From: an uncultured Muribaculaceae bacterium
GTDB lineage: Bacteria; Bacteroidota; Bacteroidia; Bacteroidales; Muribaculaceae
Direction: 5' to 3'
NCBI GenBank assembly: GCA_910587545.1
Contig: CAJUMI010000035.1
Span: 1 to 12,737 of the forward strand
DNA length: 12,737 nt
Shown: piece by piece, positions 6,937 through 12,737 of the stretch
How the letters are laid out: each line of letters begins with the position of its first letter
Numbering within the stretch: the first letter of the stretch is position 1
The notes under the pieces: generated by a model
Database searches by the model: none
Seen by the model: only the letters and a program-made list of their open reading frames with translations
Told to the model about the DNA's origin: nothing
Made by a program: the position numbers and the translations under genes

Positions 6937-7941
6937 ATGGGTGGAGGAGAGTCGACAATATTCACCGACTTCCTGAGTTGTCTCGGCGTCAGGCACACCG
7001 TCGGTTTCAGCGACCGGCAGTTTCGCTCCATGCCTTTTCAGACGCTTTTCGGCCTGAAAAAGTTGCTTGAGAGTTACGGCGTCTACGGCGCCGGTATCGA
7101 ACTCGGCGATGTGAGTCGGATTTCTGATCTGCCTGTGCCTTTTATCGCTCAGACGACCAAAGGTTTTGTGATTGTGACTGCCGTGACAGGCGACGCGATC
7201 ACTTATCTCACACAATCGGTGGCCGAGACGGCGCCGCGCGCTGTAGTGGAGAAGGCACTGACGGGCAAAGTGCTCGTAGCGCAGCCGAAGCCTGACGCCG
7301 GAGAGCCTGATTATGACTCCCATCGTTTTACAGAATTAGCCAACAAGGCCAAGAAGTGGGTGCTTGCCGGAGCATGTCTGCTGCTGTTTGTCTATGCGTT
7401 TGTGACAAACGGGCTGTATGAACGAGTGTCAACTGTGCTGTTGGCATTGATCGACATTGCGGGCATCTATATAACCGGGCTGTTGGTGCAGAAATCCGCG
7501 CATATCAAGAACCGCCATGCCGATGCTGTCTGTTCGGTGGTCGAGGCGGGCGGTTGTGATGATGTACTCAATATGCCGGCGGCGAAGTTCTTCGGAATAT
7601 TCGGCTGGAGTGAAGTCGGTTTTGCATATTTCAGCGTTTCCCTGCTTTGTCTGCTGATGTTTCCGCAATGTATAGGCGGTCTTGCGCTGTGCAATCTTCT
7701 TTGTCTGCCGTTTTCGTTCTGGAGCGTGTGGTATCAGCGTTTTCGCGCCAAAACATGGTGTACGCTCTGTCTGTGCGTCCAGTCGATGCTGTGGCTACTT
7801 TTCTTCTGCTATCTCGGTGGAGGCTGGCTCAAAGAGTCATTCCCTCTGCGGATAGAGTTTTTTGTACTCGGTCTGACTTATCTTGCCGTGATGCTTGGCC
7901 TCAATGCGATAATGCCGTTGCTCGACCGCAACAATAAATAA
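6937..7941 (+). CDS. membrane protein: degenerate C39-like domain fused to VKOR
   Basis: 334 residues from the ATG at 6937 (a GTG at 6868 would run into the thioredoxin gene). Residues 1 to about 115 follow the layout of a C39 bacteriocin-processing peptidase (LFGLKKLLESYGV, then LPVPFIAQTTKGFVIVT), but the catalytic Cys near the N-terminus and the His of the usual HFVVV strand are missing, so cleavage is unlikely. After about residue 140 there are five to six membrane helices forming a vitamin K epoxide reductase domain. It has the paired cysteines C199 and C207 (CSVVEAGGCDDVLNMP) and the quinone-side CTLC at 275-278. VKOR makes disulfides de novo by passing electrons to quinones. It sits between the thioredoxin and a 50-residue peptide gene (6-base gap). 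I infer a role in oxidising, and perhaps recognising, an exported peptide. Confidence 0.85.
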   Translation: MGGGESTIFTDFLSCLGVRHTVGFSDRQFRSMPFQTLFGLKKLLESYGVYGAGIELGDVSRISDLPVPFIAQTTKGFVIVTAVTGDAITYLTQSVAETAPRAVVEKALTGKVLVAQPKPDAGEPDYDSHRFTELANKAKKWVLAGACLLLFVYAFVTNGLYERVSTVLLALIDIAGIYITGLLVQKSAHIKNRHADAVCSVVEAGGCDDVLNMPAAKFFGIFGWSEVGFAYFSVSLLCLLMFPQCIGGLALCNLLCLPFSFWSVWYQRFRAKTWCTLCLCVQSMLWLLFFCYLGGGWLKESFPLRIEFFVLGLTYLAVMLGLNAIMPLLDRNNK

Positions 7942-7947
7942 GTTGTT

Positions 7948-8100
7948 ATGGACAAAGTGAATATAGACAAATTGATAGCAACGCTGCCCGGAGCGAGCGT
8001 ACTAACGCCTCTCGAACTTAACGAAATGCGCTTCTCGGGTAAGAAAACCGTTCTTACCCCCAAGAATCTTAAGAGGCTAAAAGCTAAACGCGACAAGTGA
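7948..8100 (+). CDS. small basic peptide (50 aa), leader-like
   Basis: A 50-codon ORF, ATG at 7948 and TGA at 8098, 6 bases after the VKOR gene and in the same direction. The central segment LTPLELNEMRFSGKK recalls the L-x-x-x-E-L/M ... G-G leader of double-glycine peptides, though only one Gly preceded by Ser is present. The tail is strongly basic (TPKNLKRLKAKRDK). There is no cysteine and no signal peptide. It may be a ribosomally made peptide precursor or a regulatory microprotein; it could also be a chance ORF, although its tight spacing and codon use argue for a gene. The function is unknown. Confidence 0.55.
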   Translation: MDKVNIDKLIATLPGASVLTPLELNEMRFSGKKTVLTPKNLKRLKAKRDK

Positions 8101-8132
8101 AAAGTCTCACCCTTTCAACTCCACGTTCTCTC

Positions 8133-9200
8133 TCATAGGTCTAATCGGTATAATGCTTCCTCAGATTCGCTGTAGCCGTAAAGGATGTTTGAAGAAGGAT
8201 CCAACCATATACGCAAGAGAGGAACGGGCAGATGATATATCTCTTTGAATTCTCCATCCCAATCAAATACATATATTTTGTCGCAGCCCATAGTTTCTGA
8301 GAATTCTTTTATTGTTTCACCGCTGTAGAGAGCATATATTAGGCTGTCGCTGCACACGACATCTTGATAGTGGTATTTCGGATTTTCCATTCTGCCATAA
8401 AAGATATTTTCGTTCGGAGAACCCTTTACCCGATAAGACCTGATATGATTATTATTTATGTCGATAATATTTATTTGATCCAACCACTTCATTGTGGTTA
8501 CAATCTTTGAATTATCCGGGCTTAGACTCCACGAGGAGTCCAGGATTTGGTCTTCACCAATTGAACATTGTGAATTTGAGATGGGACTTTTTACAAATGA
8601 ATAATATTGAGTCGGTTCGCCTTTTATTCCTTCGAGAAGCCAATATGTCGGAACTGCCCTTGTGCCGTTGTAAGACGTAAACCCCGGGGTACTTGCCAGA
8701 TATTTTGCGTTGCCGATTTTATAAATTGCACTGTATGCCAAGTCAAGATCGTTAGCATTTTTGTAGGAGCCAAGCGTTTTAACAGAGTCCCGACCTTTTT
8801 CTATGGATTTTGTTATATTCCACTCTAATAATTCACGACGGTTTGGTTCATAAGTCAGAGCTATCAGATCGTCGCCTTTACGTTCGATCCTTCTTATCGG
8901 AGCAAGCGAAATATACTCAGCCGGCCCTTGTCCCCTACGCATAAATCCGCCCAAAGGTTTGTTATTATTTAACTCCGAAACATAGAAGAAATATTCATTA
9001 GAATTAGGATTTGATGAAATCAACAGATTGTCATAAATTGAAAAAAATTGAGAGTAAAACTCGTCAGTTTCCAATTTTTGCATCTTCAATTCGGTTGCGC
9101 TCGCAGGATATTCGGCTGTTTCAACTTTTGATGTGAACACCGACTCTTTACATGAACACAAGAAAATAAGAGAAAGAAAATATAAGGTAAACTTCTGCAT
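8133..9200 (-). CDS. BF3164-type 6-bladed beta-propeller lipoprotein
   Basis: 355 residues from the ATG at 9200. The N-terminus MQKFTLYFLSLIFLCSC is a lipoprotein signal with lipobox L14-C15-S16-C17. A TTG 39 bases upstream would add 13 residues and push the signal inward, so it is rejected. The body is rich in short beta strands, and the GGFMRRGQGPAEY segment is the signature block of Bacteroidetes 6-bladed propeller lipoproteins of the BF3164 family. It is probably exposed at the outer membrane or periplasm. These proteins commonly neighbour NVEALA peptides, as here (the NVEALA gene ends 52 bases upstream), but their role is not established. Base composition is much more AT-rich than the surrounding genes. 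A hairpin in the gap may reduce its expression relative to the peptide. Confidence 0.85.
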   Translation of the reverse strand: MQKFTLYFLSLIFLCSCKESVFTSKVETAEYPASATELKMQKLETDEFYSQFFSIYDNLLISSNPNSNEYFFYVSELNNNKPLGGFMRRGQGPAEYISLAPIRRIERKGDDLIALTYEPNRRELLEWNITKSIEKGRDSVKTLGSYKNANDLDLAYSAIYKIGNAKYLASTPGFTSYNGTRAVPTYWLLEGIKGEPTQYYSFVKSPISNSQCSIGEDQILDSSWSLSPDNSKIVTTMKWLDQINIIDINNNHIRSYRVKGSPNENIFYGRMENPKYHYQDVVCSDSLIYALYSGETIKEFSETMGCDKIYVFDWDGEFKEIYHLPVPLLRIWLDPSSNILYGYSESEEALYRLDL

Positions 9201-9212
9201 CGGAAATATGGA

Positions 9213-9261
9213 TAAAACAATTTGATGGATCAATCTCAATTATGTTCATTCATCAAATTGT
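9213..9261 (-). terminator. intercistronic hairpin, attenuator-like
   Basis: ACAATTTGATG (9217-9227) and CATCAAATTGT (9251-9261) are a perfect 11-bp inverted repeat with a 23-base loop. On the minus-strand mRNA the stem covers the NVEALA stop codon (9253-9255) and is followed by TTTT (9216-9213), then 12 bases to the lipoprotein ATG. It could act as a leaky terminator or protect the 3' end of the peptide mRNA. Confidence 0.55.
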
Positions 9262-9576
9262 AATAGATGGATTTAATTTTTTTGTGCAATGCGTTATAAC
9301 ACCTTTCTGGATATACTCTTTGGATTCCTTACAAGGATAGAGCATTCCGCTTGTAGTGCGATCATCACAGCGATAGAATAAACCAAATTCAGCGGTTGAA
9401 CTGGAACTGGCAACACAATCTTCGACAGGTGTTCCCTCTCCTTGAGTCAAGGCTTCGATGTTGGCGAGTTCGAGGTCGGAGAATTCGCGGGGTTGAGTGT
9501 TGGTGTTGAAGGCGGCAAAGCATGCGGCTCCTACTGCGGCGAATGTGGCAACTGATAAGAATAGTTTCTTTTTCAT
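9253..9576 (-). CDS. NVEALA-family exported cysteine-rich peptide
   Basis: 107 residues. The N-terminus MKKKLFLSVATFAAVGAACF is a signal-like helix, followed by the family block LANIEALTQGEG (residues 37-48), a variant of the NVEALA motif. The mature part carries four cysteines (C54, C70, C82, C97), an even number that fits two disulfides, and a Ser-rich stretch at 57-60. NVEALA peptides are widespread in Bacteroidetes and of unknown role. The start codon overlaps the stop of the upstream truncated lipoprotein (ATGA), so the two are translationally coupled. The nearby VKOR/thioredoxin pair is an obvious candidate for oxidising the cysteines, which is inference. The gene is AT-rich, as is its downstream neighbour. 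Confidence 0.85.
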   Translation of the reverse strand: MKKKLFLSVATFAAVGAACFAAFNTNTQPREFSDLELANIEALTQGEGTPVEDCVASSSSTAEFGLFYRCDDRTTSGMLYPCKESKEYIQKGVITHCTKKLNPSITI

Positions 9577-9797
9577 AAAGTTTGGTTTTCAACATAACTG
9601 ATGATTTTGAAGTCAGGATAGTCAAGATCAATGGTGTCTTCTTTGATCTGATAGACAAGCTCGTCTGGCATCACAATCTCGCGCCCGACCCACTCGGAGA
9701 TTATGCCGGTATGGGTTACGCGTTCACGGCTGACGCAACTATCTAGCACCAGACCAACAATGAGAGTCAATAGTGATATGAGCGACAGTTTCTGCAT
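9573..9797 (-). pseudogene. 3'-truncated lipoprotein stub (thioredoxin-like family N-terminus)
   Basis: 74 residues from the ATG at 9797: a lipoprotein signal MQKLSLISLLTLIVGLVLDSC (C21 as the lipidated Cys), then SEWVGREIVMPDELVYQI and DFKIISYVE. In Bacteroidetes this opening is followed in longer lipoproteins by a Cys-containing thioredoxin-like body (strand, then a Cys motif). Here the reading frame ends with NQTL and a TGA that overlaps the NVEALA start as ATGA. The break falls where the core strand should lead into the active site, so I read it as a deletion that joined the stub to the NVEALA leader. It could still be made as a short lipopeptide. A TTG 39 bases upstream is rejected as the start. 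Confidence 0.6.
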
Positions 9798-9839
9798 GGC
9801 ATTTGATTGGGTTGTAGGCTGAACAGTTTTTAACAATTG

Positions 9840-9869
9840 TAAAGTTATAAAAAACTTGAAAACAACAAA
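9840..9869 (-). promoter_or_regulatory. promoter for stub-NVEALA-propeller operon
   Basis: In a very AT-rich 146-base spacer, minus-strand TTTG (9866-9869), 18 bases, then TAACTTTA (9840-9847), one base off the -7 consensus. The transcript would start about 35-40 bases before the ATG at 9797. The rest of 9870-9943 shows no gene. Confidence 0.45.
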
Positions 9870-9943
9870 ATTATGTTTATTATTTTATAATTACCTGATC
9901 TTCTTATTTTTTTGATCACTCTGAAACGTCTGCGCCGGGCCGA

Positions 9944-10342
9944 TCAGTCGGTCACAGCGAAGCGCTGCAAGGTCATAGTGCCGAGTTCCTGAAGCTGAGG
10001 AACGTATTTGACGAAATGGGGAGCATTGCTATGGATGTCGAGCAGCGAGTCGTTCTCCCAAGTCTCGACGATCATATATTCACCCGGGGTTGTTGTGCTT
10101 TCGAGAAAATCGTAGCTGATGCATCCGGCGTCTTCACGCGAGGCTGCGACCAGGCTGTCGGCGATGGCTTTGACTTCGTCGACATTGACGCCGTCTTTGA
10201 GAGTGTAGAACACGTTGAGGCGTATCGCGCTTATTACTTCAGGTTCTGCGGCTTCAACAGTGTCGCACGAGGAATTGTTGCGGCATGAGCAGACGGCAGC
10301 CGCAGCAAAGCCTGCGAGGATGATGGATTGAATGAGTTTCAT
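9944..10342 (-). CDS. ABM (antibiotic biosynthesis monooxygenase-like) domain lipoprotein
   Basis: 132 residues. Residues 1-20 are a lipoprotein signal ending in VCSC (lipidated Cys at 20). The rest, from about residue 38, is a single ferredoxin-like ABM domain of the YgiN type: IRLNVFYTLKDGVNVDEVKA, EDAGCISYDFLES, YMIVETWENDSLLDIHSNAPHF and a C-terminal strand. Cytosolic relatives oxidise quinols or degrade small aromatics; this one is exported and anchored, and the substrate cannot be told. It starts 19 bases after the DUF2007 gene, so the two are probably co-transcribed. No clear terminator is seen after its TGA. Confidence 0.85.
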   Translation of the reverse strand: MKLIQSIILAGFAAAAVCSCRNNSSCDTVEAAEPEVISAIRLNVFYTLKDGVNVDEVKAIADSLVAASREDAGCISYDFLESTTTPGEYMIVETWENDSLLDIHSNAPHFVKYVPQLQELGTMTLQRFAVTD

Positions 10343-10361
10343 AAGTGGAAATGTTGTTTTA

Positions 10362-10586
10362 TCAGATTTTTGAGTTCCGGATTATTTCTTTTGCGCGTTC
10401 GGCGTCGCGACGGAATACCCGCAGATTTATGCCACCGATCGAGTTGAAACCGATGGGATAGAGCGAGCTGAACATTTCATTATCGAGTACGGAAGGTATG
10501 TTGTGTTCGGCGAGAATATCTTTTGCCATGTGTGCCTGCCAGTCGAAATCGAATGTTGCGGCGATTATGAGATCGTTGTCGGCCAT
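10362..10586 (-). CDS. DUF2007-family small protein
   Basis: 74 residues, cytosolic, no signal peptide. The sequence fits DUF2007: a first strand LIIAATFDF, a helix with HMAKDILAEHNIPSVLDNE, a Gly-rich turn, and a last strand INLRVFRRDAERAKEII. These small ferredoxin-like-fold proteins are proposed to act in signalling or protein binding; the true role is unknown. It is complete for the family. It lies 30 bases after the yebC terminator T-run, and no clear promoter of its own is visible, so it may depend on read-through. Confidence 0.85.
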   Translation of the reverse strand: MADNDLIIAATFDFDWQAHMAKDILAEHNIPSVLDNEMFSSLYPIGFNSIGGINLRVFRRDAERAKEIIRNSKI

Positions 10587-10615
10587 AGTTGATGGTATTT
10601 GTTGAAGGTATGGAT

Positions 10616-10650
10616 AAAAATGCCGCCGTACAGCTCAGCTGCACAGCGGC
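10616..10650 (-). terminator. intrinsic terminator of yebC
   Basis: On the minus strand GCCGCTGTGCAG pairs with CTGTACGGCGGC (12 bp with two G-U pairs, loop CTGAG), followed by ATTTTT. It is GC-rich and strong, 27 bases after the yebC stop. Confidence 0.8.
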
Positions 10651-10676
10651 CGTAAAGTAATATTTGTCCCGGACGG

Positions 10677-11420
10677 TTATTCTTCGTCGTCCTCTTCGCG
10701 CATGTTGTGGAATACGTTCTGTACGTCCTCGTCTTCTTCGATCTTTTCGAGAAGTTTGTTGACAGATTCGCGTTGTTCGGGAGTCACATCCTTGAGGTCG
10801 TTGGGAATGCGTTCGAATTCAGAACTGATGATTTCGAAGCCGTTATCTTCAAGATACTTCTGAATGTTGGAGTATTCCTCAAAAGCGCCATAAAGCACGA
10901 TCTGCTCGTTGCCGTCCTCGTCTTCGTCGTGTCCGAGTTCGTCAACTCCGTAATCAATGAGCTCGAGTTCGAGATCATCGAGGCTGACTCCGTACTTGGG
11001 TTTGATCTTGAACACAGACTTATGGTCGAAAAGGAAGGTCAGTGAACCCTGTGTGCCAAGCGAACCGCCGTGTTTATTGAAATAGGAACGCACGTTGGCG
11101 ACAGTACGGGTATTGTTGTCGGTAGCGGCTTCAACGAAGATAGCGATACCGAAGGGGCCGTATCCTTCGTAAGTGATTTCCTTGTAGTCTCCGGCGTCTT
11201 TGTCGGTTGCTTTCTTGATGGCGCGTTCGACGGTATCCTTGGGCATGTTGGCCGCCTTGGCGTTCTGCATCAGAGCGCGGAGACGCGGGTTGGTCGAGGG
11301 ATCGGGACCTCCGGCTTTGGCAGCGATGGTTATTTCTTTACCGATGCGGGTAAATGTGCGGGACATATTGCCCCAGCGTTTAAGTTTTCTTGCTTTGCGG
11401 TATTCAAATGCTCTTCCCAT
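10677..11420 (-). CDS. yebC: YebC/PmpR/TACO1-family protein
   Basis: 247 residues, complete. It opens with the Bacteroidetes form MGRAFEYRKARKLKRWGNMS in place of AGHSKW, followed by the family core: GGPDPSTNPRLRALMQNAK, MPKDTVERAIKKA, YEGYGPFGIAIFVEAATDN, RTVANVRSYFNKHGGSLG and FLFDHKSVF. The C-terminus is very acidic (MREEDDEE). The family was first described as transcription regulators; more recent work links YebC to relief of ribosome stalling at proline runs, which fits its position 55 bases downstream of pheT. It is followed by a strong terminator and is probably transcribed with pheT, since no promoter motif is seen between them. Confidence 0.95.
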   Translation of the reverse strand: MGRAFEYRKARKLKRWGNMSRTFTRIGKEITIAAKAGGPDPSTNPRLRALMQNAKAANMPKDTVERAIKKATDKDAGDYKEITYEGYGPFGIAIFVEAATDNNTRTVANVRSYFNKHGGSLGTQGSLTFLFDHKSVFKIKPKYGVSLDDLELELIDYGVDELGHDEDEDGNEQIVLYGAFEEYSNIQKYLEDNGFEIISSEFERIPNDLKDVTPEQRESVNKLLEKIEEDEDVQNVFHNMREEDDEE

Positions 11421-11475
11421 GGGTAGAAGTTTTGAGTGAGTTATATTTTTTTGTTGTGTTGACGGGTGTGTGGGT

Positions 11476-12737
11476 TTAACGCAACTGTGCGCCGAGTTTT
11501 TTCTCGAGGTTGCCTATGATGCGGCTCATCACCTGGTCGATATATTTGTCCTGAAGGGTTTTCTCGTTGTCCTGAAGGATGAGTGAGATGGCGTAAGACT
11601 TCTTGCCGGCCGGCAGGTTCTTGCCTTCGTAAACGTCGAACAGAGCCACTTCGCGGAGTATGTTGCGCTCGCTTTCGTGTACGACCTGCTCAATATCAGC
11701 CATGCTCACGGATGAGTCGATCAGCAGTGACAGATCTCGTTTTACGGGGTGAGTCTTGGGTAGCGGAGTGTAGGTGACGTTGCGTTTGACGGCGAGTGCC
11801 ACGAGCGCCTTCCAGTCAAATTCGGCGAAGAACACAGTCTGACGCACCTCACAGCGGCGGGCTACGTCGGGCCGGACGATGCCGAGGCGGCCGAGTTGCT
11901 TGCCTGAGCGGGTTGAGACGGAGAGCGCGGTTGCGAATATTTCGTCAGCCACGGGTTTGAATGAGAGTTCACGCCTGGTTATACCGAGACGGGCGAAGAT
12001 ATTGTCGATATGGGCGCGCAGGTCATATGCCGTAGCTTCTTCAGCGGGGTGGGTCCAATTACCTTTGCGGCTGTTGCCTGTCATCCAGAGGGCTATCCTG
12101 GATCCTTCGCTGTAGGGCGCGAGCGGACGGTCTGCTGTCGGCTCGAGTCCGGGATCAAGGAAATATACGTTGCCGAATTCATAGAATGACAGGTCCTCGC
12201 TTCGGCGGTTGACATTGTGGGCTATTGCTTCGAGGCCACCGAAAAGCAGACTCTGGCGCATGACGTTGAGATCCTGACTCAGCGGGTTGAGCAACTTGAC
12301 GCAGTGTTCGGCGGGCATTGTCTCGAGTCCCTGATAGTAGGCCTCGGCGGTGAGTGAATTGTTGAGTATCTCGTTGAAACCGGCAGCGGTCAGCTGCTCG
12401 GCAACGGTCTTCATCATATCGTCGGCGCGATCGGTGAGTGTCTTGTATGCGAGCGAAGAGTGAACTGTGGTGGTCATCGGCACGTTGTTGTAGCCGTAGA
12501 TGCGTAGCAGATCCTCAATTATGTCGCACGGACGACGGACATCGACGCGGTATGTGGGCACAGCGAGAGACAAAGTCTTGCCGTCGGCGCTGCGGCCTGT
12601 GATTTCGATTTCAAGAGATGCGAGGATCGAATCGACGGTCTCGGCCGGTATCTCGATGCCGAGCAGGCGGGTGATTTCGTCGTAGCTCAGTTCGACAGGG
12701 TAGGGAGCGACGGGCGACGGATAGATGTCAACGGGCT
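11476..12737 (-). CDS. pheT: phenylalanine--tRNA ligase beta subunit, C-terminal half (partial)
   Basis: The frame is open to the right edge, giving 419 residues of a protein that is usually about 800, so the N-terminal half (tRNA-binding and B3/B4 editing domains) lies beyond the window. Present are a B5 domain (PYPVELSYDEITRLLGIEIP to about 70 residues on, with VPTYRVDVRRPCDIIEDLLR), the catalytic-like core with FNEILNNSLT and NPLSQDLNVMRQSLL, and a C-terminal anticodon-binding FDX-ACB domain (KTHPVKRDLSLLID, KSYAISLILQDNEKTL). It works in the cytosol as (alpha-beta)2 with PheS to charge tRNA-Phe. An apparent start at 12573 is an internal TTG, not the real N-terminus. Confidence 0.95.
   Translation of the reverse strand, partial: PVDIYPSPVAPYPVELSYDEITRLLGIEIPAETVDSILASLEIEITGRSADGKTLSLAVPTYRVDVRRPCDIIEDLLRIYGYNNVPMTTTVHSSLAYKTLTDRADDMMKTVAEQLTAAGFNEILNNSLTAEAYYQGLETMPAEHCVKLLNPLSQDLNVMRQSLLFGGLEAIAHNVNRRSEDLSFYEFGNVYFLDPGLEPTADRPLAPYSEGSRIALWMTGNSRKGNWTHPAEEATAYDLRAHIDNIFARLGITRRELSFKPVADEIFATALSVSTRSGKQLGRLGIVRPDVARRCEVRQTVFFAEFDWKALVALAVKRNVTYTPLPKTHPVKRDLSLLIDSSVSMADIEQVVHESERNILREVALFDVYEGKNLPAGKKSYAISLILQDNEKTLQDKYIDQVMSRIIGNLEKKLGAQLR

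Noticed and set aside
9389..9658. 89-codon minus-strand frame overlapping NVEALA and the stub
   Set aside because: Arg/Ser-rich shadow frame; both overlapping genes have clear signals and family motifs.
10707..11426. Plus-strand frames opposite yebC (112 and 118 codons)
   Set aside because: Mirror images of the YebC reading frame with no independent support.
1..12737. CRISPR array, insertion sequence or prophage genes
   Set aside because: No short regularly spaced repeats with unique spacers beyond the two tRNA-like halves, and no transposase, integrase or phage gene in any frame.

Overview
The window looks like a chromosomal segment from a member of Bacteroidales, possibly a Muribaculaceae-type gut genome. 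The evidence is Bacteroidetes-type promoters (TTTG, about 20 bases, TAnnTTTG), few Shine-Dalgarno sequences, and protein families typical of the phylum: an NVEALA exported peptide, a BF3164/6-bladed propeller lipoprotein, a Bacteroidetes-type YebC, and a thioredoxin next to a VKOR membrane protein. The genus cannot be fixed from the sequence alone. Most of the window is GC-rich; about 8.1-9.9 kb is clearly AT-rich.

Layout. Bases 1-318 hold two tRNA-Arg(CCU)-like 5' halves exactly 130 bp apart on the minus strand, and a pair of divergent promoters. Bases 319-4022 are a tight plus-strand operon: a MalY/PatB-type PLP enzyme, EPSP synthase (aroA), a membrane-anchored protein with a CCxxHxxC motif, and a family-3 metal ABC permease. 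Bases 4061-4233 look like an independent small RNA gene with its own -7 element and terminator. Bases 4278-6455 (minus) encode a large secreted protein with an (alpha/alpha)6-type carbohydrate-active domain. Bases 6638-8100 (plus) are a compact operon: a CPHC thioredoxin, a membrane protein fusing a degenerate C39-like domain to VKOR, and a 50-residue basic peptide. Facing it on the minus strand (9797 to 8133) are a truncated lipoprotein, a four-cysteine NVEALA peptide that overlaps it by ATGA, an intercistronic hairpin, and a propeller lipoprotein. Bases 9944-10586 carry an ABM-domain lipoprotein and a DUF2007 protein. Bases 10677-12737 carry yebC and the C-terminal half of pheT.

How the parts may work together. 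The most interesting part is 6.6-9.8 kb. A periplasmic disulfide-forming module (VKOR plus thioredoxin) with a catalytically dead C39-like peptide-binding domain converges on a secreted cysteine-rich peptide and two outer-membrane-type lipoproteins. I infer an exported-peptide maturation or signalling locus. The individual families are known, but their joint function is not established, and the link between the two operons rests on proximity and chemistry only. The remainder is mostly housekeeping: shikimate pathway, metal uptake, translation (PheT, YebC).
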